In this document: positions 8,205 to 18,517 of the stretch, one piece after another
Numbering within the stretch: the first letter of the stretch is position 1
Layout: every line of letters begins with the position of its first letter
NCBI GenBank assembly: GCA_012838275.1
Contig: DUPO01000133.1
Span: forward strand, 1 to 64,000
DNA: 64,000 bases
Source: Spirochaetales bacterium
GTDB lineage: Bacteria > Spirochaetota > Spirochaetia > Sphaerochaetales > Sphaerochaetaceae
Direction: 5' to 3'
Notes under the pieces: model-generated
What the model was told of the DNA's origin: nothing
Database searches by the model: none
The model's input: the letters and a program-made list of their open reading frames with translations, nothing else
Program-made: the position numbers and the translations under genes

Positions 8205-10439
8205 TTATCCTTTTACAGGTGTTTTTTGCAAGGTATCCCCTAGCTCTTCGGGATAGGCTATACGGTGATGGTCCCTTCCTATCAGTGATTGTAAAAATGA
8301 AGAGCCGATAAGTTCCAGGTCCGTTAGCGAGAGCAAGGAGTCCTTGAGCTGGTCTCTTGCAATCTTGCCCATGATAACAGAGTGGATCAGCTTCTCATAC
8401 TTGGAAGGAGAAGCCTTTTTCAAAGTCCTGCTGGCAGCCTCGACACAGTCGGAAAGCATTACGATCGCAGCTTCCGGAGTAGTGGGAGTCACCCCATTGT
8501 AGGAGTAGTCATCCTCATTTACATCAATGCCTGAGACCTGTGCCTGTTCTTTTGCTTCATGGTAGAAAAATTGGATCACATCGTTGCCATGGTGTTGGGC
8601 AATTATATCCAACACTTCCTGCGGCAGCCCGGCTTCCCTGCCTTTTTCCACGCCTAGTTTGACGTGGCTTTTGATAATGGCCACGGAAAGACTCGGCTTG
8701 ATATCATCATGCTTGTTCTCCTGGCCTTGGTTTTCAATGAAATATTCCGGATGGTCAACCTTGCCAATATCATGATAAATGCCCCCTACCCGGGCAAGCA
8801 TAGCATTTGCTCCGATTGCCTTAGCCGCATTGTAAGCCAAGTCAGCTACATAGCGGCTATGATTATACGTTCCCTGGGCTACGACAGAGAGGCGGTCAAG
8901 TACCGGGCTGTCGGCAAAGGCGAGTTCGCTGAGGCGAAAGGATGTCGGAATGTTGAATACCCTCTCACACAGAGGGACAATGGCGGCTACAAGCACCAAC
9001 GATACCGATATGTTGACCACCAGAGCACCCAAAAGGCTGATAATCCCATTGAAGGAGAGTCCTGCTAGCAGATTCAGTGAAATCGCAATGAAACTGCTGA
9101 AGAGACAGGCATAAAACCAGTTATAGATATCTTCAAGTCTCTTGATGGTGAATTGGAAAAAATACAGACAGAATCCAATAGTTGTCATGGAGAAAAAGAA
9201 TGTCAGGGCAGTGCTGTGGGGAAGGATCATGGCGTAGCATGAGAGCATGAAGCCACTGATGATACCGACACGTTTCTTGTTGGTGATCTGTGAGATGAAG
9301 ATAGGTGCGAACAGGACGGGCAAGAATGAATCCTTGAATTGGATGGAGTTTTGCATGGTCCAGTGTGAGATGAGATACAACATCAAAAGGGATAGCAGGA
9401 TGGAGGAGAGCATCAGGTTCAGATAGAGATAATGACGTTTCTCATGCTTGAGAAATTCTGTGAAGACATACAGGGCTGAGCCGGTAGCCAACACGATGAA
9501 AATGAACCTTCCTATCAATTCAAGTACAGTGTAGTTGATCGAGGAACTTTTCATCTTTGAGACCAAGGCCATCTGTTCCTCAGTAATGACAGAGTCCTTG
9601 GCTATAAGCTTCTGCCCTCGCTGGATGGTAACCAGCTCGGGCTTGACCTGTTGCTTGGCTACTGTACGGAGTTGAAGGGTTTTAGCTTCGTTAAAGCGAA
9701 CATTATCCTCAAGCAAAAGTGAAAGGGTGTCAAGAAGCAATTGGGGCTGGAAAAGAGGGTTCGCATCCGTATACGCCTTCAGCCAATAGGAAAGATAGTG
9801 TTCCAGATTCTCTTTGGTCACAATGGAATTGAAGGGTTGCTCGACAAGGGAGCGTGCCTTCTCCATGGTTAGGGTATTGTCCATATAGAAGAACTCATAG
9901 CCATTCTGTCTGTTCTTTTGTACATCCGATTGTGAGAAAAGGCCTTTTTGCAGGATAAGTTCACTGGTCTCTTCAAGTGCTGACAGCATGAATTTCAAAT
10001 CTTGTTCGCTCATTTCAGCAAAACGAGCCATGACATTCGCAGAATCAGGAGACCCTACCCTTTCAAATTTCTGCACATCTGTCTTTGCAGGATCCCAATA
10101 ATCAATGAAATCCTGAACTCGGGAAACCGAGACAGAGGTGGCATGGAGGGAGAACGAGAAGTAAGGTAGCACCTTCTCCTCCGCCTTTGCCAATAGGCGC
10201 TCAGTCTGTTCGATATCCTCATATTCAAAGGAGGAAAATGCAAAGACATCCTCATTGGCCAAAGAGCCTACCTCATAGCGTGACGAGAATGAACGCACCC
10301 CCTTTCCCGGGCTGCTGATCAAAACCAAGGGGATGATCATCGCCGCGGAAACTATCAGGACTACAAGAATTATGGCAAGGGTCCTTTGGTTTCTGATGTT
10401 GAGGGCTTTTTTCTCTTTGCTCAATTGTTTTCTGCTCAT
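8205..10439 (-). CDS. pgpH: 7TM-HD family membrane phosphohydrolase (PgpH-like)
   Basis: A 744-residue membrane protein. One N-terminal transmembrane helix (about 20-42) is followed by a long extracytoplasmic 7TMR-HDED domain (about 45-300). A seven-helix bundle follows (about 305-510), then a cytoplasmic HD domain (about 525-690) with HDIGKVDHPEYF and a later H-H-G-N segment. Listerial PgpH hydrolyses cyclic di-AMP; that activity is inferred by family. Its start codon shares one base with the phoH stop (TAATG), so translation is coupled. Confidence 0.9.
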   Translation of the reverse strand: MSRKQLSKEKKALNIRNQRTLAIILVVLIVSAAMIIPLVLISSPGKGVRSFSSRYEVGSLANEDVFAFSSFEYEDIEQTERLLAKAEEKVLPYFSFSLHATSVSVSRVQDFIDYWDPAKTDVQKFERVGSPDSANVMARFAEMSEQDLKFMLSALEETSELILQKGLFSQSDVQKNRQNGYEFFYMDNTLTMEKARSLVEQPFNSIVTKENLEHYLSYWLKAYTDANPLFQPQLLLDTLSLLLEDNVRFNEAKTLQLRTVAKQQVKPELVTIQRGQKLIAKDSVITEEQMALVSKMKSSSINYTVLELIGRFIFIVLATGSALYVFTEFLKHEKRHYLYLNLMLSSILLSLLMLYLISHWTMQNSIQFKDSFLPVLFAPIFISQITNKKRVGIISGFMLSCYAMILPHSTALTFFFSMTTIGFCLYFFQFTIKRLEDIYNWFYACLFSSFIAISLNLLAGLSFNGIISLLGALVVNISVSLVLVAAIVPLCERVFNIPTSFRLSELAFADSPVLDRLSVVAQGTYNHSRYVADLAYNAAKAIGANAMLARVGGIYHDIGKVDHPEYFIENQGQENKHDDIKPSLSVAIIKSHVKLGVEKGREAGLPQEVLDIIAQHHGNDVIQFFYHEAKEQAQVSGIDVNEDDYSYNGVTPTTPEAAIVMLSDCVEAASRTLKKASPSKYEKLIHSVIMGKIARDQLKDSLLSLTDLELIGSSFLQSLIGRDHHRIAYPEELGDTLQKTPVKG

Positions 10440-11425
10440 TACTGGTTACCCTTGTCGTTGTTCTTGGCATCAATTGCATACGCATCGATAATCTGTTGGA
10501 CTATGCGGCTGCGCACCACATCGCACGAATCAAAAAGAACAAACTCGATATCTTCAATATCCTGCAGTATTTCCATGGCATGGACAAGTCCGCTCTTGCG
10601 ATGCCGGGGCAGGTCAACCTGGGAGATGTCCCCTGTTATGATAGCACTCGACTGCTCTCCCAGACGGGTCAGGAACATCTGCATCTGCTCTATGGTGGTA
10701 TTCTGCGCCTCATCAAGTATGACGATGGCATTCTGCAGCGAACGGCCCCGCATATACGCAAGAGGCGCTATCTCAATGCTCCCGTTCTCTTCCAGGCGAT
10801 GGATGGTGGAGAGGCTTGTCATTGACTCCATCGCATCATAGAGAGGCCTCAGGTACGGATTGATTTTCTGGGCCAGGTCACCTGGAAGGAATCCCAGGTT
10901 CTCTCCAGCCTCAACTATCGGCCTGGTAAGGATCATCTTATTTCTTTGTCCTGAAAGGAGCATGCTCAATGCATAGGTAACGGCAAGGAAGGTCTTACCT
11001 GTACCGGCAGGACCGATGCCGAACACTACCTGCTTCTGTTGCATTGCCCGAATATATTTCTCCTGACGTGCTCCCTTGGGATAGGCTATTCGGTTCTGTA
11101 CGACAAGAGAGGGCTTCTTCTCACTCTCTTCATTGCCGTTTTGGGCGATGTCCATCACCGACCTGGCGTGTTTGAGACCCTGATACTCCATGAATATCTC
11201 AGCTTCGCTTATGTAGTCCTGTTTTTCAGCCATGTCTTTCAGACGGGGTAAAAGCCTTTGGAATCGATTTCCAGAGGCTTCATTAGGACATGTATAAGAG
11301 AGTTTGATACCTTTTGCAAAAAGTTCACAACCAAGTAAAGCTTCCATGTAAGGCAGGTTGCGGTCATTGATCCCACAAACACGTTGCATCTGCTCTTCAT
11401 TATCGAAATCGATACTGCTTTCCAT
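10439..11425 (-). CDS. phoH: PhoH-family ATPase
   Basis: A 328-residue P-loop ATPase related to superfamily 1 helicases. The Walker A is GPAGTGKT (about 138-145) and the Walker B region is VILDEAQNT near residue 235. The N-terminal segment of about 110 residues is the usual RNA-associated extension. The family is tied to RNA metabolism, and its neighbour ybeY makes a ribosome-processing role likely. The ATG at 11425 has AAGG plus GGGAG just upstream. Confidence 0.93.
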   Translation of the reverse strand: MESSIDFDNEEQMQRVCGINDRNLPYMEALLGCELFAKGIKLSYTCPNEASGNRFQRLLPRLKDMAEKQDYISEAEIFMEYQGLKHARSVMDIAQNGNEESEKKPSLVVQNRIAYPKGARQEKYIRAMQQKQVVFGIGPAGTGKTFLAVTYALSMLLSGQRNKMILTRPIVEAGENLGFLPGDLAQKINPYLRPLYDAMESMTSLSTIHRLEENGSIEIAPLAYMRGRSLQNAIVILDEAQNTTIEQMQMFLTRLGEQSSAIITGDISQVDLPRHRKSGLVHAMEILQDIEDIEFVLFDSCDVVRSRIVQQIIDAYAIDAKNNDKGNQ

Positions 11426-11433
11426 CTCCCACC

Positions 11434-14400
11434 TTATGACGAAGGACTTTGCATCCAGACACCGGATCTTTCAGTCCATTTCTCATCAACTTTAAGTTCA
11501 GGGATAGTCTTCCATTGGAGGAAAACCGAAACAACCGGAACCCATTTGTATTGATTGGCCAATAGTACTACATTTCCCGTATATTTACAATTCAAAGACC
11601 AGTCCTCCATATAGTGTGTCAGCTCTATGGCGATGGAGTTCATGTTGAACTGGGTGGCATGCCTGCCCCCTCCCACCAGGTCAAAGGAGCGTGCAAGGTC
11701 CGCCCACATGAGGGGGAAGGAGAAACCGGAACCGTCATAGTACCGGTGGAATCCCCTATTGGTGCTTGTAAGTGAAAAAGAGAAATCAAGGAACTCAGCA
11801 ATGGAAAAGCCAGCCTTTGCAGTCAGACTCAAGGCCGTGGCGTACGTATCAACAAAACTGATGTTCAGTTTGGCATCAAGGCCGAGCCTTAAGGTGATCC
11901 GTCTCTTCCACCATGAATGGGTAAGGTCCTTGATCGCTACCTGAGTGGTGAAACTCTCAGCAATCAGAGCATCAGAAGGTCCGGAATAGACCAGGGTGGA
12001 TGTTATGTAGGGTATGGAGACAGTAGTCGTAAGGTCCTTAAAATAGTTGGGTCCGTGCAGTGCTGAAGCAGCCTCAAAGGAGAAACTCTCCTTGAAGGTT
12101 AGCTGCTTGGAAAACAGCTCCAGCAGACCGCTACCCGAGAGAGTGAGGGGTGACCATCTGTCCGGTTTGAGGTTTTCAAGGTCGTAGGTTCCCAAGAGTG
12201 AAAGCGTGACATGGCTCGTGGTGAACTTTGCTGAGGAAGAGAGTAACTTAGGGGCTAACTGGCCATCATCATCGACAAAGAGCAGTGAACCGGCAAAGGC
12301 CCACGGTCCTATCGCATAGCCGAGAGCCGGCAATAGGGATTGGGTCAACGGATAGAGGGTCGCAGTGATGGATGGGGAGAGGGTCCCCTCTCCTACAGCA
12401 AAGGACTTGGCCAGACGCAACTGGTGTTTGGTCACATGTTCCTTGGTAAAGGAGAAGTAGGACTCTTTGCTCTCATAGAGAATGGCCGAGCGTGAGTCAC
12501 GGAATGTATAGAGCCTTCCCTCCAAGATGTAGCTCAGACCTATGAGCGGTACTGATGCACTGGTCGAACTGGTCACTTGGAACTGCCTGGTAAGATACGT
12601 AGCCTTGGTCCTGTCCTCACTGGTGATGAAAGGCGAGGATACTTTCTGTTTGAAAGTGAAAAAAGAGGGGTGCAGAACCATATCAAGCTGCAGGCTTGGA
12701 TTAGTGGAGGTGTAGATATTCTTGTTAGTCTGCCAAGTCGTATTGGGATCTTCAAGGTTTGCAACTGAATAAATCAGTTTCTCATCTACCGAGTACCCAA
12801 GGGTTATGGACTGCCTGCCTCCTTTGGAAGGTGGGCGGGCCTTGGTGGCCAAAGTCGGGATATTCGCCTTTTCCAACGTTGGATCGAGATTGAATGGTTC
12901 ATATTCAGCTGGCTTGGCCTGCTCTTTGACGGTGATCTCCTCTTCACTTCCCTTGCTTTCAAGAGGACGGGACCAGGAGAAGAGCTCTCCGCTGATGGTA
13001 GCATTCAGCTCTGGCAGGGTGAGTTTCTTTATCCTGTAGCTATAAAGAGAAGTTGTTGTATCCTTACCCCATTGCCAGTCAATGGAAGCGTTGAGGGTGG
13101 TGACCTTAGCTTGTCTGACATAATCTCCGAACAGGTCGGTTGGGAAATTGAAGGTACCGTTAGCCTTCCATGTATAGGAGTTCACATCTCCCATATAGGT
13201 TGAGGGAAACTCCTGCCGTGTGCCAAACAGGGAGTCAAAGGAGAATGTTGTCAGCCGATTGCCATAGAGACGGCGGACGGATGGGTCGGAGTAGAAAGGC
13301 ATTGTGATAGTCAGGTCAGACCAGGAGGAGGCTACCACGAACTTGTTGTCCCCATACATCCTTGTTTTTGGGAAATCCCCATACCTTGTCAGACTCTCCT
13401 TGCCATCCGGATGGACTGCGAGCCTCAAGCTATTGTCAAGGACGACTTTCTTGGAAAAAAAGCTGTGGTGGGCTTCCATGCCGATGGTTATGCCGCTCTG
13501 TTCATAGGAATCCCCCATCAGGGCGAGATAGGAGCCACTACTGTCAGCCCATCTCTCAAATGGTGTCATCTCCCCTTCCCTAACCCTATACATCACACCA
13601 TCGGCCTTGAGGCTGCCATCGGGATCGCTGCCAAGCAGGCTGGTGAAGCTGCTGCCTTCACTCTTTTTGAAGTTCGGATAGGAACCGTAGATCTCAAATG
13701 TGGTGTTGAGGAACATACCCCTGTCGCTTGAAAACCCAATGGCAGGGTTACCCGCCATCCTGACACCAGGGATGAAGAAGGCAGGGACCCACAGGACAGG
13801 AACCCTGCCTATGGAGAGATATGCATTCTTTACCAGAATATCACCACCACTGAGAAAAGCGAGTCTCTCTGCAGTAATGGATGAGTATGCGTGTTTTTCA
13901 TTGGTAGTGATGAATCCCCTATCAAAATATATCCCGTCACCAGAACCGTTGTAGGAGATGAGGTCTCCTGTAGTAAAGAATCGGATATCCTCACCCTCGC
14001 TGTTCTTCCTCTCTGTTGTGGTAGTTCCCCCGGAAACCAAAAGGGCTTCGCTCTCCCAATTGAGAGTTACGATGTCTCCGGTCACACTCTGCTTCGTAAC
14101 GCTATCGCCACCCTCATCAAAAAAGACATCCCCAAAAGCAATAAGCAGGTTGTTTTCAAGATCGACAATCATCCTGGCTGCCGACAACCGCTTGAGGCGC
14201 GGATCATCCTGAAGGGCGAATTCAACCTCTGCATTTCCCTCAAGGACTACCAAAGAAGAGAGAGACCGGTCATTATATACCGAGTCTGCATGGATAATCG
14301 TCAATGTGTAGGTTTGCCTGGAAGCGGAATTTTGCGGAAGAGAGAGAGGCTCGATCTCATGATAGGAGTATAAAGAGGAGCGCATCTCTTCGCTTGTACC

Positions 14401-14580
14401 TTTGGGCAGGCCGCGTAGGGCTACCATTGAAACCAGCTCACTCTCAGTAGCCTGCTCTATGGAAAGGGCCACTAGCAGAGGATCATCGACAGAGAGTGAG
14501 AATACAGAAAAGGCACACCCCAGCAACAAGAGTGCAAAAACTATCAGCTTTCTGAATCGTAACCAATCAATCTGTTTCAT
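11434..14580 (-). CDS. lptD: LptD/OstA-like outer-membrane assembly protein
   Basis: A 1048-residue exported protein. Residues 1-35 form a signal peptide (MKQIDWLRFRK, then a leucine-rich core ending near FSVFSLS). An OstA/LptA-like beta-jellyroll region follows (about 85-270; VVLEGNAEVEF, ARMIVDLENNLLIAFGDVFF). The remainder is rich in alternating aromatic and polar beta strands with a final SVFLQWKT strand, as in an outer-membrane barrel. The Cys pattern of proteobacterial LptD is absent. LPS transport is inferred from the family. The start was placed at 14580, overlapping uvrA by 14 bp, because the longer frame only adds uvrA-antiphase sequence. Confidence 0.82.
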   Translation of the reverse strand: MKQIDWLRFRKLIVFALLLLGCAFSVFSLSVDDPLLVALSIEQATESELVSMVALRGLPKGTSEEMRSSLYSYHEIEPLSLPQNSASRQTYTLTIIHADSVYNDRSLSSLVVLEGNAEVEFALQDDPRLKRLSAARMIVDLENNLLIAFGDVFFDEGGDSVTKQSVTGDIVTLNWESEALLVSGGTTTTERKNSEGEDIRFFTTGDLISYNGSGDGIYFDRGFITTNEKHAYSSITAERLAFLSGGDILVKNAYLSIGRVPVLWVPAFFIPGVRMAGNPAIGFSSDRGMFLNTTFEIYGSYPNFKKSEGSSFTSLLGSDPDGSLKADGVMYRVREGEMTPFERWADSSGSYLALMGDSYEQSGITIGMEAHHSFFSKKVVLDNSLRLAVHPDGKESLTRYGDFPKTRMYGDNKFVVASSWSDLTITMPFYSDPSVRRLYGNRLTTFSFDSLFGTRQEFPSTYMGDVNSYTWKANGTFNFPTDLFGDYVRQAKVTTLNASIDWQWGKDTTTSLYSYRIKKLTLPELNATISGELFSWSRPLESKGSEEEITVKEQAKPAEYEPFNLDPTLEKANIPTLATKARPPSKGGRQSITLGYSVDEKLIYSVANLEDPNTTWQTNKNIYTSTNPSLQLDMVLHPSFFTFKQKVSSPFITSEDRTKATYLTRQFQVTSSTSASVPLIGLSYILEGRLYTFRDSRSAILYESKESYFSFTKEHVTKHQLRLAKSFAVGEGTLSPSITATLYPLTQSLLPALGYAIGPWAFAGSLLFVDDDGQLAPKLLSSSAKFTTSHVTLSLLGTYDLENLKPDRWSPLTLSGSGLLELFSKQLTFKESFSFEAASALHGPNYFKDLTTTVSIPYITSTLVYSGPSDALIAESFTTQVAIKDLTHSWWKRRITLRLGLDAKLNISFVDTYATALSLTAKAGFSIAEFLDFSFSLTSTNRGFHRYYDGSGFSFPLMWADLARSFDLVGGGRHATQFNMNSIAIELTHYMEDWSLNCKYTGNVVLLANQYKWVPVVSVFLQWKTIPELKVDEKWTERSGVWMQSPSS

Positions 14581-17401
14581 GGAGCATCTGAGCAAGATAA
14601 TACCCCGTGAAAGAGTCTTTGCATAGGGCAACTTGCTCAGGAGTTCCACTGGTTACAACCATTCCGCCCCCATCGCCACCTTCAGGTCCGAGATCTATGA
14701 TGTGGTCAGCCTGTTTTATGACATCCAGATTATGCTCGATGAGCATTACGGTATTCCCACCATCGACAAGACGGTTGATGACCTCCATCAGCTTCTTCAC
14801 ATCAGCAAAGTGCAGGCCGGTCGTGGGCTCATCGAGAACATAGAGAGTTTTACCCGTTCCGTACTTGGAGAGTTCCAGACTGAGTTTGACACGCTGGGCC
14901 TCTCCCCCACTGAGTGTGGTGGCGCTCTGACCAAGGCGGATATATCCCAAACCAACCGAGATCAGGGTATCGAGCTTGCGTTTGACCCTTGGTATGGCAC
15001 TGAAGAATTCAGCTGCCTCATCCATGGTCATGGCGAGTATCTCAGCTATATTCTTGCCTTTGTAGCGGACAGAAAGAGTCTCCTTGTTGAATCGCTTGCC
15101 ATGACAGACATCGCACGTCACATAGACATCAGGAAGGAAATTCATCTCGATCTTCAAGGTCCCGTCACCTTTACAGTTCTCACACCTGCCACCAGACACG
15201 TTGAAAGAGAAGCGTCCGCTCTTGTAGCCGCGGGCCTTACTCTCCGGCAGGGAGGCATACAGCTCCCTGATGGGAGTGAACACTCCCACATATGTTGCAG
15301 GGTTGCTGCGAGGGGTCCGACCGATCGGACTCTGGTCAATGTTGATGACCTTATCCAGATGCTGCACTCCATTAAGACTTGCATATCCGTCAAAGTTGGG
15401 GCTCTTCTGTGCCAGCTGTCGCTTTACAGCAGGGAGGAGTACCTCATTGAGCAGGGAACTCTTCCCGCTGCCCGATACCCCTGTAAGCACGATCATCTTG
15501 CCCAATGGGATGTCCACATCAATGCTCTTGAGGTTGTTTTTGCTCGCTCCCTTGATGGCAATCTTCTTGCCGTTGCCTTTTCTCCTCTTGTCAGGGATAG
15601 GAATGGTAAGCTTACGACTCAAGAACTGACCTGTTATGCTCGCAGGATTCGCTTCTATCTCACTGGGTGTTCCCTGAGCTGTTATATAGCCCCCATGGAC
15701 ACCCGCACCGGGTCCCAGGTCGACAACATAATCCGCTTCACGTATGGTGGCCTCATCATGTTCGACCACCAACACCGTATTTCCCAGATCCCGTAAGTTC
15801 TTGAGGGTGTCTATGAGTTTTTGGTTATCTCTCTGGTGCAACCCTATGGAAGGTTCATCCAGAACGTACAGCACTCCACTTAGGGCGGAACCTATCTGTG
15901 TGGCCAGACGGATGCGTTGGGCTTCCCCCCCACTGAGGGTGGCGCTGCTACGGTCAATGGTCAGGTAGGTCAGGCCCACATCACTTAGGAATCGCAGACG
16001 CGAACGTATCTCCTTGAGCACTTGGGCAGAGATTATCTTCTGATTTTCAGTAAGGGTGAAATCCTTGAACAGTTCCAAAGAAGCCTTAACGGAGAGACGG
16101 GTCGCCTGCATGATGCTCATCCCCTTGATGGTTACAGCGAGTGCCTCAGGCCTGAGGCGCTCCCCATGACAGCTGTCGCAGACATGGGAGTGCTGAAAGG
16201 AGTTCATCCACATGCGAATCTGCATGCTCGGTGTCTCATAATAACGACGCTGAAGATCCGGGATCACCCCAGGGAAGGGTTTTTTGACCCGATAGATCTC
16301 CTTGCGCTTCTCTTTGGTATACTCCATGGTGAGATTTTCTTTTGTGCCGTACAGGATCGCATCAATGACTTCAGGCTTCAATTTGCTGAACGGAGTGTCC
16401 AAGGTAAACCCAAAATGATTGGCCAGTGCTTCAAAAGGGATTCGTGACCATTCGGCATCCGGGTTTTGGGAAGCGATGGCACCTTTGTTAAAGCTCTTGG
16501 AATAGTCTGGGATGATGAGGTCGGGATCAAATTCAGTCTTCACACCGAGGCCGTTGCATTCCGGACATGCACCAAAGGGGTTGTTGAAGCTAAAAAGCCG
16601 TGGCTCCAGGTCCGGCAGGGTTATCCCGCAGTGAGAGCAGCTGTTGCGTTCGCTGAAAATTTCCTCATGTTCGCTGCCATCATCCGCCATGAAGGTAATC
16701 TTAACCAGACCGTTGGTCATCTCGTTGCACGTCTCTATGCTGGAAGCCAGTCGCTGGCGGGCATCCGGGCGGAGGATGAGGCGGTCCACGACAACATCGA
16801 TGGAGTGTTTCTGTTGTTTGTCGAGCATGATCGGCTCATCAAGCTCCATCATTACCCCATCGACCTTGACTCGTTGGAAACCACCGTTCTTGGCATCCTC
16901 AAACACCTTCTTGAACTCGCCCTTGCGTCCGATGGCAACAGGAGCGCTTACTATGATCCTGCTCTCATCCTTTGCCCTGTATATTGCCTCGATGATCTGG
17001 TCGATGCTCATCTCGGTAATCTCGCGGCCGCACTTATGACAGTGTGGAGTGCCTACCCTAGACCAGAACAGACGGTAGTAGTCATAGATTTCAGTAATGG
17101 TACCTACTGTCGAACGTGGATTTTTCTGAGTCGATTTCTGTTCGATCGCTATGGCGGGGCTGAGGCCTTCCATATAATCCACATCAGGCTTGTCCAGCCT
17201 GTCCAGAAACATCCGTGCATAGGAGCTGAGACTCTCTACATAGCGCCTTTGACCTTCAGCAAAGATAGTATCAAAAGCCAGCGAACTCTTTCCGCTTCCG
17301 GAGAGTCCGCTGATGACGATGAGTTTGTTCTTTTCAAGTTCAATATCTATATTTTTAAGATTGTGCTCGCGAGCACCCTTGATTATGAGTTTATTCTGCA
17401 T
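14567..17401 (-). CDS. uvrA: Excinuclease ABC subunit A
   Basis: A 944-residue damage-recognition ATPase of nucleotide excision repair with two ABC modules. Walker A motifs are GLSGSGKSS near residue 33 and GVSGSGKSS near 640. Zinc-finger cysteine pairs occur at CSHCG/CPECNG and at CENCKGDG/CDVCHGK. Signature motifs (TLSGGEAQRIRLA and TLSGGEAQRVKLS) are intact in both halves. The start overlaps the end of ispG by 11 bp. Confidence 0.98.
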   Translation of the reverse strand: MQNKLIIKGAREHNLKNIDIELEKNKLIVISGLSGSGKSSLAFDTIFAEGQRRYVESLSSYARMFLDRLDKPDVDYMEGLSPAIAIEQKSTQKNPRSTVGTITEIYDYYRLFWSRVGTPHCHKCGREITEMSIDQIIEAIYRAKDESRIIVSAPVAIGRKGEFKKVFEDAKNGGFQRVKVDGVMMELDEPIMLDKQQKHSIDVVVDRLILRPDARQRLASSIETCNEMTNGLVKITFMADDGSEHEEIFSERNSCSHCGITLPDLEPRLFSFNNPFGACPECNGLGVKTEFDPDLIIPDYSKSFNKGAIASQNPDAEWSRIPFEALANHFGFTLDTPFSKLKPEVIDAILYGTKENLTMEYTKEKRKEIYRVKKPFPGVIPDLQRRYYETPSMQIRMWMNSFQHSHVCDSCHGERLRPEALAVTIKGMSIMQATRLSVKASLELFKDFTLTENQKIISAQVLKEIRSRLRFLSDVGLTYLTIDRSSATLSGGEAQRIRLATQIGSALSGVLYVLDEPSIGLHQRDNQKLIDTLKNLRDLGNTVLVVEHDEATIREADYVVDLGPGAGVHGGYITAQGTPSEIEANPASITGQFLSRKLTIPIPDKRRKGNGKKIAIKGASKNNLKSIDVDIPLGKMIVLTGVSGSGKSSLLNEVLLPAVKRQLAQKSPNFDGYASLNGVQHLDKVINIDQSPIGRTPRSNPATYVGVFTPIRELYASLPESKARGYKSGRFSFNVSGGRCENCKGDGTLKIEMNFLPDVYVTCDVCHGKRFNKETLSVRYKGKNIAEILAMTMDEAAEFFSAIPRVKRKLDTLISVGLGYIRLGQSATTLSGGEAQRVKLSLELSKYGTGKTLYVLDEPTTGLHFADVKKLMEVINRLVDGGNTVMLIEHNLDVIKQADHIIDLGPEGGDGGGMVVTSGTPEQVALCKDSFTGYYLAQMLHETD

Positions 17402-18434
17402 TTCTTACCGCTTCCAATACTGCTTCCCTAGCCTCTTGAAGGGAGACTTTTCGCACCAGTTTACCTTTTTCATAGAGGAAGATATCTCTTCCAATACCTG
17501 TGATCGCAATGTCTGCATGTTTGGCTTCACCCGGACCGTTGACCTGACAACCCATGATGGCCACCGTGAGATCCTTCTGTACGCTCATCAGATCCTTCTC
17601 AATGGAGTGCAAAAATCCCTGGGAATCAAAGCTATGCCTTCCGCACCGGGGACAGCTGACAATGCGTATACCACCCTTGCGCAGACCTAAGGTGCGAAGC
17701 AATTCGACCCCGGCCTGGACCTCTGTCTCTATTTCACCGGTAATGCTGATACGAAGCGTACTTCCTATACCCTTTTCAAGCAATCTTCCCAAAGCCCACG
17801 TTGACCGGGTAACCGATGAGACAACCGAACCGGCTTCGGTTACACCCAAATGCAACGGATAGCCGCTTTGCGATGCGAAGAGCTTGTTTGCCTCATAGGT
17901 CGTCTCCACATCGCTAGCCTTCAAGGAGATGACTGTGTTATAAAACCCAAGGCTTTCAAACCAGGAGAGATATTCCAAGGCGGTGTTGCTCATCAGGATT
18001 GGCATAGGGTCTTCACCTTTGGGCAGGGATCCGCTATTCAAGCCGATACGGATAGCCACATTGTTATCCAATGCGCTTCTTACCACCTCATCCACTTTCC
18101 AACGCGCACCGATATTACCAGGATTGATACGTATCTTATGAGCTCCACAAGCAATTGCATCCAGTGCGAGCTTATAGTCAAAATGAATATCAGCCACCAG
18201 GGGAATGGGGCTGTGTTTGCAGAGACAGGAAAAACTTTCGTGATCATCCGAGCTCGGGTAGGAGAACCTCAAGATATCGCATCCCATGGCATTCAAAGAT
18301 CCGATACGTCTGAGCAACTCATCCAAAGCTTCCCTTTCATGGGGAATGGCACTGTCATACATGGTTTGCACCAGTACTGGAAGGCCGTGGCCGATCTCTT
18401 TATCGCCAATGGTAGCTGTATGATACTCTCTCAT
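17391..18434 (-). CDS. ispG: 4-hydroxy-3-methylbut-2-en-1-yl diphosphate synthase
   Basis: A 347-residue iron-sulfur enzyme of the MEP isoprenoid pathway that converts MEcPP to HMBPP. The N-terminal TIM barrel includes VLVQTMYDS, LVADIHFDYKLAL and KIRINPGNIG. The cluster-binding cysteines are in CPRCGRHSFD and in GCQVNGPGE. It is the short bacterial form without the plant/Chlamydia insert. It appears to head the minus-strand operon ispG-uvrA-lptD-phoH-pgpH-ybeY-corC. Confidence 0.97.
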   Translation of the reverse strand: MREYHTATIGDKEIGHGLPVLVQTMYDSAIPHEREALDELLRRIGSLNAMGCDILRFSYPSSDDHESFSCLCKHSPIPLVADIHFDYKLALDAIACGAHKIRINPGNIGARWKVDEVVRSALDNNVAIRIGLNSGSLPKGEDPMPILMSNTALEYLSWFESLGFYNTVISLKASDVETTYEANKLFASQSGYPLHLGVTEAGSVVSSVTRSTWALGRLLEKGIGSTLRISITGEIETEVQAGVELLRTLGLRKGGIRIVSCPRCGRHSFDSQGFLHSIEKDLMSVQKDLTVAIMGCQVNGPGEAKHADIAITGIGRDIFLYEKGKLVRKVSLQEAREAVLEAVRNAE

Positions 18435-18517
18435 GATAATTCCTCTCTTTATCGCTACCCACTCTACCGCTTTTGCCGCTCTTTGTTAAGAGCTTAGTAA
18501 ACGCCTGTAAAGCTTAT

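Noticed and set aside
14581-14649. Longer start for the LptD-like gene
   Set aside because: The extra residues run through the uvrA coding end and precede, rather than form, the signal peptide.
14633-15796. 387-residue open frame on the plus strand
   Set aside because: It is fully antisense to uvrA, whose motifs are secure, and its translation has no domain-like features.
16466-17431. 321-residue open frame on the plus strand
   Set aside because: It is antisense to the start of uvrA and ispG; it is a by-product of codon use in those genes.
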